A DNA stretch of 64,000 bases from Comamonas_C sp026954015 (GTDB lineage: Bacteria; Pseudomonadota; Gammaproteobacteria; Burkholderiales; Burkholderiaceae_C): positions 1 through 64,000 of the forward strand of contig JAPSFS010000005.1 of assembly GCA_035063785.1 (NCBI GenBank), in the 5' to 3' direction. Below, piece after piece: positions 27,971 to 35,282 of this stretch. The stretch's first letter is position 1. Each line of letters begins with the position of its first letter. The notes beneath the pieces are model-generated. The model did no database searches and was not told the origin of the DNA. It saw nothing but the letters and a program-made list of their open reading frames with translations. A program made the translations under genes and the position numbers.

Positions 27971-29851
27971 GTGAACGACAGCAGCACCACCCCCGCCCCC
28001 CGCCGCGCCATCCGCGAACTGCCCGATGAACTGGTAAGCCAGATCGCCGCGGGCGAGGTGGTCGAACGCCCCGCTTCCGTCGTGCGCGAGCTCGTGGACA
28101 ACGCGCTCGACGCGGGTGCCACGCAGGTCACCGTGCGGCTGCTCGCGGGCGGCGTGCGCCTGATCGCGGTGGAGGACGATGGCCACGGCATTCCGCAAGG
28201 CGAGCTGGCGCTGGCGCTGCGCCGCCACGCGACGAGCAAGATCGCGAGCCTGGCGGACCTGGAGTCGGTGGCCACGATGGGCTTTCGCGGCGAGGCGCTG
28301 GCGGCGATCGCCTCGGTCTCGGAAACCAGCCTGCTCTCGCGCCCGACGGGGCAGGCGAGCGCCTGCCTGCTCGATGCGCGCAGCGGCGAGCTGCGCCCGG
28401 CGGCGCGAGCACCCGGCACGACCGTCGAGGTCAAGGAGCTGTTCTTCTCCACGCCCGCGCGGCGCAAGTTCCTCAAGAGCGACGCCACCGAGCTGGCCCA
28501 CTGCATCGAAGCCGTGCGCCGCCACGCGCTCGCCCGCGCCGACGTGGGCTTTGCCGTCTGGCACGAGGGCAGGCTGGTGGCGCAGTGGCGCGCCTGCTGC
28601 GCGAGCGGCCAGATCGCCGACGCCGACGCACTGAACCGGCGCATTGCCGACGTGCTCGGCGAGGATTTCATCGCGCAGTCGCTGCCGGTGCACCACCAGG
28701 CGGGGCCGCTCGTCATCACCGGCCGCGCGGGGCTGCCCACGGCGTCACGCTCGCGCGGCGATCAGCAGTACAGCTACGTGAATGGCCGCTACGTGCGCGA
28801 CAAGGTGCTGCAGCATGCGGCGCGCGCGGCGTACGAGGACGTGCTGCACGGCCAGCGCCAGCCGGTGTACGCGCTCTACCTGCAGATCGCCCCCGAGCGC
28901 GTGGACGTGAACGTGCACCCGACCAAGATTGAGGTGCGCTTTCGCGACAGCCGCGAGGTGCACCAGGCAACGCTGCACGCGCTGCAGAACGTGCTGGCCG
29001 CGCCGCGCGCGCAGGCGCTGGCCGAGGCGCCCGCGCACGCCGAACCCTCCACAAATTACATACAAAACAGGTCTCCAGCGCCCGCCCATCAAGCGCAAGC
29101 AGCTCTCATTTTTGGAGAACGCGCCGAACACAAGGTCTCGGACCTGCAGGCGCTGTGGGGCGCGCCCTCCACGCCTGCACCGCCCACGGCGGCAGCAGTC
29201 CCGACACAGCCCGCCACGTGGGCGCCAGCCCCCGTGGCCCCAGAGGCGCCAGCGGATGCCGCCGCATGGCCGCTGGGCCGCGCGGTGGCGCAGATCCACG
29301 GTGTCTACATCCTCGCGGAGAACACCCACGGCCTCGTGATCGTGGACATGCATGCGGCGCACGAGCGCATCGTCTACGAACGGCTCAAGGCGCAGATCGA
29401 CGCCGAGCAGCGCATCGCGAGCCAGCCGCTCCTCCTTCCGGCCACCTTCGCCGCGACGCCGGTGGAGGTGGCCACCGCCGAGACGCAGGCCGCGACGCTG
29501 GCGATGCTGGGGCTGGAAGTCACGCCGTTTTCGGCGCGCACGCTCGCGGTGCGCGCGGTGCCCACCACGCTCGCACAGGGTGACGCGGTGGAACTGGCGC
29601 GCAACGTGCTGGCCGAGCTGGCACAGCACGAGGCGAGCACCGTGGTGCAGCGCGCGCGCGACGAAATCCTCGGCACCATGGCCTGCCACGGCGCGGTGCG
29701 CGCCAACCGCCTGCTGACGCTCGCCGAGATGAATGCCCTTTTGCGCCAGATGGAAACCACCGAGCGCTCCGACCAGTGCAACCACGGCCGCCCCACCTGG
29801 CGCCAGCTATCAATGAAAGAGCTGGACGCGCTGTTTCTGCGCGGGCGCTGA
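27971..29851 (+). CDS. mutL: DNA mismatch repair protein MutL
   Basis: MutL couples MutS mismatch recognition to strand incision. The 626-aa protein has an N-terminal GHKL ATPase domain (residues ~15-340) with ELVDNALDAGA, DDGHGI and MGFRGEALAAIASVS, a variable linker (~345-440) and a C-terminal dimerisation/endonuclease domain. The endonuclease motif appears as DMHAAHERIVYE; CHGAVRANR and the end RQLSMKELDALF follow. The start is GTG 27971, which matches the usual MutL N-terminus. Codons ~361-382 of the linker are read through a family I repeat. The window does not show miaA or another usual downstream partner. Confidence 0.95.
   Translation: MNDSSTTPAPRRAIRELPDELVSQIAAGEVVERPASVVRELVDNALDAGATQVTVRLLAGGVRLIAVEDDGHGIPQGELALALRRHATSKIASLADLESVATMGFRGEALAAIASVSETSLLSRPTGQASACLLDARSGELRPAARAPGTTVEVKELFFSTPARRKFLKSDATELAHCIEAVRRHALARADVGFAVWHEGRLVAQWRACCASGQIADADALNRRIADVLGEDFIAQSLPVHHQAGPLVITGRAGLPTASRSRGDQQYSYVNGRYVRDKVLQHAARAAYEDVLHGQRQPVYALYLQIAPERVDVNVHPTKIEVRFRDSREVHQATLHALQNVLAAPRAQALAEAPAHAEPSTNYIQNRSPAPAHQAQAALIFGERAEHKVSDLQALWGAPSTPAPPTAAAVPTQPATWAPAPVAPEAPADAAAWPLGRAVAQIHGVYILAENTHGLVIVDMHAAHERIVYERLKAQIDAEQRIASQPLLLPATFAATPVEVATAETQAATLAMLGLEVTPFSARTLAVRAVPTTLAQGDAVELARNVLAELAQHEASTVVQRARDEILGTMACHGAVRANRLLTLAEMNALLRQMETTERSDQCNHGRPTWRQLSMKELDALFLRGR
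29051..29115 (-). repeat. Family I dispersed palindromic element, copy 4 (inside mutL)
   Basis: On the minus strand it reads GAGCTGCTTGCGCTTGATGG, then GCGGGCGCTGGAGACC and a T/A-rich tail. It lies in frame in the disordered linker of mutL and encodes a segment containing HQAQAA. The A/T-rich tail (ACAAATTACATACAAAAC) is out of character for the gene. Confidence 0.8.
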
Positions 29852-29878
29852 GCCTTTCCGACCTCTACCGATGGCATG

Positions 29879-29905
29879 GCACCACGCCGTGCCCCGGCGT
29901 GGTGC
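29879..29905. other. Strong hairpin between mutL and gdhA
   Basis: GCACCACGCC and GGCGTGGTGC form a perfect 10-bp stem with a 7-nt loop. There is no T-run on either side, so it is not a classical intrinsic terminator. It may still stop or stabilise the mutL transcript. Confidence 0.45.
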
Positions 29906-29948
29906 GCGCCGCTGCACCGCCGTGTGCGGGCGCGGCACCAAATGCGTG

Positions 29949-29976
29949 CATGACAGTATGTTTTTTTGGCATAATG
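29949..29976 (+). promoter_or_regulatory. Weak promoter candidate for gdhA
   Basis: The sequence ATGACA, a T-rich spacer and CATAAT lies some 35-60 nt before the gdhA start. The spacer is shorter than ideal (about 14 nt), so the call is tentative, but this is the only A/T-rich stretch in the 159-nt spacer. Confidence 0.3.
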
Positions 29977-30010
29977 CTGCACCGCGACATTTTCAACGAA
30001 GGTTTTTTTC

Positions 30011-31357
30011 ATGAGCGCCCATCTTTCCGTCGGCCAATTCCTTGAACGCGTTGCCCAGCGCAACCCCGGCCAGCCCGAGTTCCTGCAGGCGGTCACCGAA
30101 GTCATGGAGAGCCTCTGGCCCTTCCTCGAAGCGAACCCGCGCTACACCGAACAGGCGCTGCTCGACCGGCTCGTCGAGCCCGAGCGCGTGGTGATGTTTC
30201 GCGTGACCTGGACGGACGACAAGGGCCAGGTGCGCGTAAACCGCGGCTACCGCATCCAGCACAGCATGGCCATCGGCCCGTACAAGGGCGGCCTGCGGCT
30301 GCACCCGTCGGTGACGCTCTCCATCCTGAAATTCCTCGCGTTCGAGCAGACCTTCAAGAACGCGCTCACCACGCTGCCCATGGGCGGTGCCAAGGGCGGC
30401 TCGGACTTCGACCCCAAGGGCCGCAGCAACGGCGAGATCATGCGGTTCTGCCAGGCGTTCGCGAGCGAGCTGTTCCGCCACGTGGGCGCCGACACCGACG
30501 TGCCTGCGGGCGACATCGGCGTGGGCGGGCGCGAGGTGGGCTTCATCGCCGGCATGATCAAGAAGCTCACCAACCGCGCCGACTGCGTGCTCACCGGCAA
30601 GGGCATGAGCTTCGGCGGCTCGCTGCTGCGCCCCGAGGCGACGGGCTACGGTCTCGTGTACTTCGCCGAGGAGATGCTCAAGACGCGCGGCAAGAGCCTC
30701 GCGGGCATGCGCGTGTCGGTCTCGGGCTCGGGCAACGTCGCGCAGTACGCGATCGAAAAGGCGATGCAGCACGGCGCCAAGGTCGTCACCGCGTCCGACT
30801 CCAGCGGCACGGTGGTCGACGAAGACGGCTTCACGCCCGAAAAGCTCGCGGTGCTGCTGCAGGTGAAGAACGAGCAGTACGGCCGCATCAGCGACTACGC
30901 CGGGCGCGTCGGCGTCAAGTTCCACGCGGGCATCCGCCCCTGGGGCGTGCCGGTGGACGTGGCGCTGCCCAGCGCGGTGCAGAACGAACTCGATGAAAAC
31001 GACGCGCGCACGCTCGTCAAGAACGGCGTGCAGTGCGTGGCCGAGGGTGCCAACATGCCCTCGACCATCGAAGCGGCCAAGGTCTTTGAGCAGGCCGGCG
31101 TGCTCTACGCGCCCGGCAAGGCGAGCAACGCCGGCGGTGTGGCCACCTCGGGGCTGGAAATGAGCCAGAACGCCCAGCGCCTCGTGTGGACGCGCGAGGA
31201 AGTGGACGCGCGCCTGCTGTACATCATGCAAAGCATCCACAGCTCGTGCCTGGAGCACGGCCGCCGCCCCGACGGCACGATGAGCTACATCACCGGCGCC
31301 AACGTCGCAGGCTTCGTCAAGGTGGCCGACGCGATGCTCTCGCAGGGCGTGATCTGA
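30011..31357 (+). CDS. gdhA: NADP-type glutamate dehydrogenase
   Basis: Hexameric glutamate dehydrogenase interconverting 2-oxoglutarate plus ammonia and glutamate. The 448-aa length and the blocks IGPYKGGLRLHPSV, LPMGGAKGGSDFDPKGRS, DIGVGGREVGF and TGKGMSFGGS fit the small hexameric, usually NADP-dependent, assimilatory class. The Rossmann GSGNVAQY motif lies near residue 240. The ATG at 30011 follows a GAAGG ribosome-binding site. It is transcribed alone, with hairpins on both sides. Confidence 0.95.
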   Translation: MSAHLSVGQFLERVAQRNPGQPEFLQAVTEVMESLWPFLEANPRYTEQALLDRLVEPERVVMFRVTWTDDKGQVRVNRGYRIQHSMAIGPYKGGLRLHPSVTLSILKFLAFEQTFKNALTTLPMGGAKGGSDFDPKGRSNGEIMRFCQAFASELFRHVGADTDVPAGDIGVGGREVGFIAGMIKKLTNRADCVLTGKGMSFGGSLLRPEATGYGLVYFAEEMLKTRGKSLAGMRVSVSGSGNVAQYAIEKAMQHGAKVVTASDSSGTVVDEDGFTPEKLAVLLQVKNEQYGRISDYAGRVGVKFHAGIRPWGVPVDVALPSAVQNELDENDARTLVKNGVQCVAEGANMPSTIEAAKVFEQAGVLYAPGKASNAGGVATSGLEMSQNAQRLVWTREEVDARLLYIMQSIHSSCLEHGRRPDGTMSYITGANVAGFVKVADAMLSQGVI

Positions 31358-31662
31358 TCGAGCGGGCCGGTCAGCACCACGTGCCACGGCGTGAAGACCC
31401 GCGACGTGGCACGCTGCTTGTGCCGCGGCCAGGATACGAGGTACATCAGTGGGGAACCGAAGCATCGCGGGAACACCGCGTGGTTTTTGCGATCGGTCCG
31501 CCGCGTTGCCCGTTGCGCGCCAGGTCACCACGCCAACAGGATGCCGCAGACCCTCTCGGTGACGGCTGCGGTGATCCGGAAACCACGATCAGGCAGACGC
31601 GTACAGGCGCGGCAAACGAATCGCAAAAGCCAGCGTGATCCGCGGGTTTGCTCTCGTGCGTC
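31358..31662. other. Gene-free spacer after gdhA
   Basis: This 305-nt stretch holds no convincing gene. It contains a perfect 9-bp inverted repeat, CGTGCCACG (31380-31388) with CGTGGCACG (31405-31413), and a possible terminator further on. Base composition begins to shift here toward the A/T-richer oxygenase cassette. Nothing else is recognised. Confidence 0.5.
31466..31488 (+). terminator. Possible terminator after gdhA
   Basis: CGCGG-GAACA-CCGCG followed by TGGTTTTT gives a short 5-bp GC stem and a T-run on the plus strand, about 110 nt after the gdhA stop. Confidence 0.4.
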
Positions 31663-32160
31663 TCAGATGAAGAGGTTGAATGCCGTGAGTGGCCCGTCAC
31701 AGTTGATGAGGTCCACCCGCTTCAGAGTCATCCTCAACGCACCATCAACCACCTTCAAATGGTGCCACGCCGTGCCCACCAGGTGATTGACCTCCTCCTC
31801 GTATTCCACCTGGTACTCGGAATAGTGGAAAGGCGTTCGCATCACGAACTCATTCGCCGCCGCATCCTTCTTGTCCACCCACGGCATCTGCAGCAGGTGC
31901 TGGCATCGCGTTTCGGATTGATGAGACGGTGTACGTGGATGGCCCAGGCGCCGAATGCGCAAGTCACGCAGCAACTTGTCCGCGTGCATGTGCGAGGTAT
32001 GCGTGATGGCATCGGTCTGCTGCCAGGCCAATGGAATCCAGTAGATTCCATCGTCGGTGAACAGCGCATTCCAGTCGTTGAATTTGGCCTCGTCGAGCAG
32101 GCGCGCCTCCTGGACGATGAATCGGACGAGGTCCTGGTCGGTCACGGATTCGGGCGTCAT
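31663..32160 (-). CDS. Aromatic-ring-hydroxylating oxygenase, small (beta) subunit
   Basis: A 165-aa protein of the ring-hydroxylating dioxygenase beta-subunit family (SnoaL/NTF2-like fold), which packs against the catalytic alpha subunit. The N-terminal VRFIVQEARLLDEAKFNDWNALFTDDGIYWIP block and the later TAWHHLKVVDGALRMTLKRVDL block are typical. It lies 13 nt downstream of the alpha subunit gene on the same strand. No ferredoxin, ferredoxin reductase, dehydrogenase or dedicated regulator is found next to the pair. The genes are visibly less GC-rich than their surroundings. Confidence 0.88.
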   Translation of the reverse strand: MTPESVTDQDLVRFIVQEARLLDEAKFNDWNALFTDDGIYWIPLAWQQTDAITHTSHMHADKLLRDLRIRRLGHPRTPSHQSETRCQHLLQMPWVDKKDAAANEFVMRTPFHYSEYQVEYEEEVNHLVGTAWHHLKVVDGALRMTLKRVDLINCDGPLTAFNLFI

Positions 32161-32173
32161 GGGTACCCCCTCC

Positions 32174-33490
32174 TTACATCGTCATCGTCATGTACTTGAC
32201 CCAGGCCCGGTACTGCTCACGGCAGTCCAGGTCACTGGTTCCGAGGACGGTCTGGTCCCTGCCCCTGGCCTCCTCTCCCGGTATGTAGTTGCGGTCCAGA
32301 CTGATCCAGTCATTGCCCGTTGCCTGCAGGCCCTTCTGGATGTTGCGGTAATTGTGCGCATCCTCCTGGCCGACCATGGCAAACGGCCCGTTGATGAAGC
32401 GGTTGTACATGGTCGTGCGGTGCAACATCTCGTCGTCGGTACCCTTGAGACGAAACGCCCAGCTCTCCAGGATGGTCTTGTTGACCGCTATCGGGCGACA
32501 CACGCGTATGGTCTGGATCGCACCCTTGATCGTCAGGTTGGGATAGTAGACCGTGTTGTGCCGCGCCATGGTGAGGATCTCTCGCGCGCGCTCGGCCCCG
32601 TATTTCGCCACCATGTCCGCTTCGTAGCCCGGAATGCTGGAATAGTCGCTGTGTATGCTGTAGTTCACGCCATCCACGCTGTGGCCATTGCCAAACACGC
32701 GCAATCCCGACTCCTCGAAAAATTTGTAGTCCGAGACAAACGGAACCAGTTCCTGCACGGGCATGGGTTTGGGCGTCCCCGGCGGCATCTCCTCCCACAT
32801 GGCTTTGGCCGTGCCGGCGGAGGTCTCGTGCGTGATCATGGGGTGCGTCGTGTCGTTGAGATTCTCAACATACATCTTCCAGTTCGCCTCGTTGATGAAG
32901 CGCAACGGCTTTCCTGCCACCTCCAGCGCACCCTCGGGCGAGCGCTCGACCATGTTGTCTATGGAGGACAGTGACTCGCCAAAATAGTCCTCGAAGCTCT
33001 CGCCCACATCGTTGAGCTTCACGAAGATGAAGCCCCGGTAGTTCATGACATTCTTCACCACCGGCAACCCTTTGGCACTCTCCGTCTCGTAAAAGGATGT
33101 GCCCTCTATGCCGCTCTTGAGCGGAATGGACAGCAGCGACCCATCGGTCCTGAAAGTCCAGGCGTGATAGGGACAGCGAAAGAGCTGGCCCGTGTTGCCG
33201 CAACAGCTGGACACCACGCGCGCGCCCTTGTGGGCGCAACGGTTCTTGAGCACCCGGATACTGCTGTCCTTCTGTCGGATAACGATGAGCGGCTGCCCGG
33301 CAATATCCACCGTGATGTAATCCCCTGCCTTGGGCAACTGGCTGTCGTGGCCGGCATAGTTCCAGGTGTTGGCAAACAGATGCTCCTGCTCCAACGCAAA
33401 AATCTCGGGGTCGATGTACAGGTCGCGGTGTACCTGCGCGCTTCGAACCAGGGCACGTATTGCACCTGGATAGCCTCTGTACTTGCTCAT
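32174..33490 (-). CDS. Aromatic-ring-hydroxylating oxygenase, Rieske alpha subunit
   Basis: The catalytic subunit of a Rieske non-haem iron oxygenase, 438 aa. The N-terminal Rieske domain (residues ~40-150) has CAH and, 17 residues on, CPYH, binding the [2Fe-2S] cluster. The C-terminal domain holds the mononuclear iron motif NDTTHPMITH (Asp-x2-His-x4-His). Such enzymes hydroxylate or dihydroxylate aromatic or related substrates; the specific substrate is not evident. The start at 33490 is supported by AAGGAG 8 nt upstream and by the conserved N-terminus; an in-frame extension to 33613 has no homology-like features. Electron-transfer partners must be encoded elsewhere. Confidence 0.92.
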   Translation of the reverse strand: MSKYRGYPGAIRALVRSAQVHRDLYIDPEIFALEQEHLFANTWNYAGHDSQLPKAGDYITVDIAGQPLIVIRQKDSSIRVLKNRCAHKGARVVSSCCGNTGQLFRCPYHAWTFRTDGSLLSIPLKSGIEGTSFYETESAKGLPVVKNVMNYRGFIFVKLNDVGESFEDYFGESLSSIDNMVERSPEGALEVAGKPLRFINEANWKMYVENLNDTTHPMITHETSAGTAKAMWEEMPPGTPKPMPVQELVPFVSDYKFFEESGLRVFGNGHSVDGVNYSIHSDYSSIPGYEADMVAKYGAERAREILTMARHNTVYYPNLTIKGAIQTIRVCRPIAVNKTILESWAFRLKGTDDEMLHRTTMYNRFINGPFAMVGQEDAHNYRNIQKGLQATGNDWISLDRNYIPGEEARGRDQTVLGTSDLDCREQYRAWVKYMTMTM

Positions 33491-33601
33491 CTCTATCGCT
33501 CCTTGACATTTCCCGGCCATGCCGGCGCTCAGCAACAGGGCCCCCGCCCCGCCACTACACCCAAGAATTCCACCCATCGGGTAATACTTCAGATTTAAAG
33601 A

Positions 33602-33618
33602 ACCAAGGGTCAAGCCAG
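33602..33618 (-). promoter_or_regulatory. Possible sigma-54-like promoter of the oxygenase genes
   Basis: On the minus strand TGGC-N7-TTGG has the exact spacing of a -24/-12 element, with G in place of the usual C at -12. It lies about 110 nt before the alpha-subunit start and inside an inverted repeat CAAGGGT...ACCCTTG (33604-33631). No bound activator can be named. Confidence 0.25.
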
Positions 33619-33643
33619 CGTATACCCTTGTGGCTTGCCCCTA

Positions 33644-33657
33644 TTGATACAGGTCAA
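33644..33657. promoter_or_regulatory. FNR/ANR-like half-site palindrome
   Basis: TTGAT-ACAG-GTCAA matches the FNR/ANR consensus TTGAT-N4-ATCAA with one mismatch. It lies ~26 nt upstream of the sigma-54-like element and could link the oxygenase genes to oxygen status; a chance match cannot be excluded. The rest of the 33491-33867 spacer holds no gene. Confidence 0.3.
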
Positions 33658-33867
33658 TAAAGCTTGAAACGCTGCGATCGATCTGACCTTGCACCGGCGC
33701 CAACGTCTCGGGCGTCGTGAAGGTGATCGGCGCGACGTTCTCACAGGGCGCAATGCGATCGAACAGGCCCGGCCCGTTCGGCTGGCTCGCGTCGATGACT
33801 TTCGGCACTGGCGCGACCCGGTGCCGGCGCGCTAGCATGTGCCGACCCGAGCCACCGAAGAGCCGCC

Positions 33868-34545
33868 ATGCTCCACACGCCACGTCCCTTGCACGCACCC
33901 TGGCGCAGGCATGCCGCCCTTGCAGGCTTGCTCCTCTGCGCATTGGCCGTCGCGCCGCTGCCGGCCGCCGCCCAGGCGCTGGGCCGCTACGTTGGCACCG
34001 TCAAGATCAGCTACGGGGAGGGCGGCACGGTGCAGCGCTGGGCCATGCAGGCCGTGGCCAAGGTCATGATTCCCGTGACACGCGGCGACAAGGACCGCAG
34101 CTTCGCCCAATACGAAGATCCGGACGAGAAGGCCTCCACGCTGCTCGTCACGCAGTACACCACCCACCGCAGAGCCGCTTCGCCCGATACCGGCGGCCGC
34201 ATCTCCACCAACGACTGCACGCTGACCAAGCCGGTGGAGTTGCCGCTGGGCCTGTTCGGCGGCCTCGTGATCGACCACAAGAGCAAGCGCTACCACATGA
34301 TGTTCGTTGCCGGCAGCTCGCAAACGCTCAAGCTCGATTGCGTGGACTCGGAATCCGGCAAGCACCGCGAAGACCAGGTCGTCGACTTCACCCTCGGCAC
34401 GCACGAGGCGGGCGTCAACTTCCCGGGCCTGCCCTACACCGACGCGGCGCACCTCACGGCCAAACACACCATGGTGCTCGGCCCCGGCGGCACGTCCAAG
34501 CACGTCGATACGGTGCAGGAGTGGGATCTGCAACTGCAGCGCTGA
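33868..34545 (+). CDS. Exported protein of unknown function
   Basis: A 225-aa protein with a basic N-terminus and a Sec signal peptide (hydrophobic stretch at residues ~15-34, ending PAAAQA). I do not recognise the mature domain. It is rich in beta-type alternation, has two cysteines (in NDCTLTKP and LDCVDSE) that could form a disulfide in the periplasm, and no transmembrane segment after the signal. The start at 33868 is the only one giving a full signal peptide. A -10-like TAGCAT lies about 30 nt upstream. It stands alone between the oxygenase cassette and a divergent pair of ABC genes. Confidence 0.75.
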   Translation: MLHTPRPLHAPWRRHAALAGLLLCALAVAPLPAAAQALGRYVGTVKISYGEGGTVQRWAMQAVAKVMIPVTRGDKDRSFAQYEDPDEKASTLLVTQYTTHRRAASPDTGGRISTNDCTLTKPVELPLGLFGGLVIDHKSKRYHMMFVAGSSQTLKLDCVDSESGKHREDQVVDFTLGTHEAGVNFPGLPYTDAAHLTAKHTMVLGPGGTSKHVDTVQEWDLQLQR

Positions 34546-34566
34546 ACAGCTTTGTGCTCCTGCATC

Positions 34567-34610
34567 GATAGCTGACCGCGCTTTCCCATCAAGCGCTGGC
34601 GCCACATTTC
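34567..34610 (+). repeat. Family I dispersed palindromic element, copy 5
   Basis: GATAGCTGACCGCGCTTTCC followed by CATCAAGCGCTGGCGCC and an ATTT tail, in the 75-nt spacer between the exported unknown and the ABC ATPase gene; it could serve both converging transcripts. Confidence 0.75.
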
Positions 34611-34620
34611 TGCCAAAAAC

Positions 34621-35235
34621 TCAAAGGCGGATCACCTGGCGCCACGCCACGCCGTCGATGTCCTCGTAGTTGCCCACCACGACCACGCGGTCCGTCGCCG
34701 CCACCGGCGCCAGCGCCTCGCGCAAGTAGCGGATCGAGGGCCAGTCGAGCGCTGCCTCGGGCTCGTCGATCAGCGTAAGCGGCGCGCCGCTGGCCAGTGC
34801 CGCAGCCAGCAGCACCTTGCGCTTGCCGCCGGTGGAAATGCGAAACATCTCCTTGTCGAGGTGCTCGGCCAGGCGCAGGCCGTCGGCGTGCGTCTGCCAC
34901 GCGGTCTCGTCCCAGGAGGGATAACGCCCGGCCAATTGCCGCGCCCACTGCCGGGGCGACACCTCGGGCCAGGGCGCGCGCGGGTCGCGCCAGAAGCACA
35001 GCGCGGCGTCGGTGGCCAGCGCCGCCGGCAGCGGCTGCCCGCGCCAGTGCACCGCGCCGCGGTGTGGCGCCGCTGCGCCCGCGAGCACGGCCAGCAAGCG
35101 GGTCTTGATCTCGCCCTCGGCATCGAGCAGGAGCGACAGGCCCGGCGCAAACGCCGCGCTGAACGGCGCACCCGTGCCGCCTTCCAGCACGAGGTCGCGG
35201 GCCTGCAGCGCGGCAAGCGGGGTGGCATCAGGCAT
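34621..35235 (-). CDS. ABC-type ATPase with degenerate Walker A
   Basis: A 204-aa stand-alone ATP-binding-cassette domain. The signature-like ISTGGKRK and the Walker B LTLIDEPEAALD are readable, with the expected spacing. The Walker A position, however, reads LLLDAEGEIKTRLLAVLAG: the Gly-rich loop GxxGxGK[ST] has lost two glycines, keeping only the Lys-Thr. ATP binding may be altered. Overall size and order resemble CcmA-like cytochrome-c or small-molecule exporter ATPases, but no permease partner lies beside it. It is divergent from the ABC exporter gene with 47 nt between starts. Confidence 0.75.
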   Translation of the reverse strand: MPDATPLAALQARDLVLEGGTGAPFSAAFAPGLSLLLDAEGEIKTRLLAVLAGAAAPHRGAVHWRGQPLPAALATDAALCFWRDPRAPWPEVSPRQWARQLAGRYPSWDETAWQTHADGLRLAEHLDKEMFRISTGGKRKVLLAAALASGAPLTLIDEPEAALDWPSIRYLREALAPVAATDRVVVVGNYEDIDGVAWRQVIRL

Positions 35236-35270
35236 GGCGGCGGCTCCAGCGTCGGTACATGCCGTGTTTT

Positions 35271-35276
35271 TACACT
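35271..35276 (+). promoter_or_regulatory. Candidate -10 box of the ABC exporter gene, leaderless arrangement
   Basis: TACACT, preceded by a T-run, lies 6 nt before the ATG at 35283. Confidence 0.35.
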
Positions 35277-35282
35277 GTGCGC

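Noticed and set aside
29803..29825. CAGCTATCAATGAAAGAGCTG at the end of mutL as another family I repeat
   Set aside because: Only AGCTAT is shared; the CGCTTG/CAAGCG arms are missing, and the sequence encodes the ordinary MutL C-terminus.
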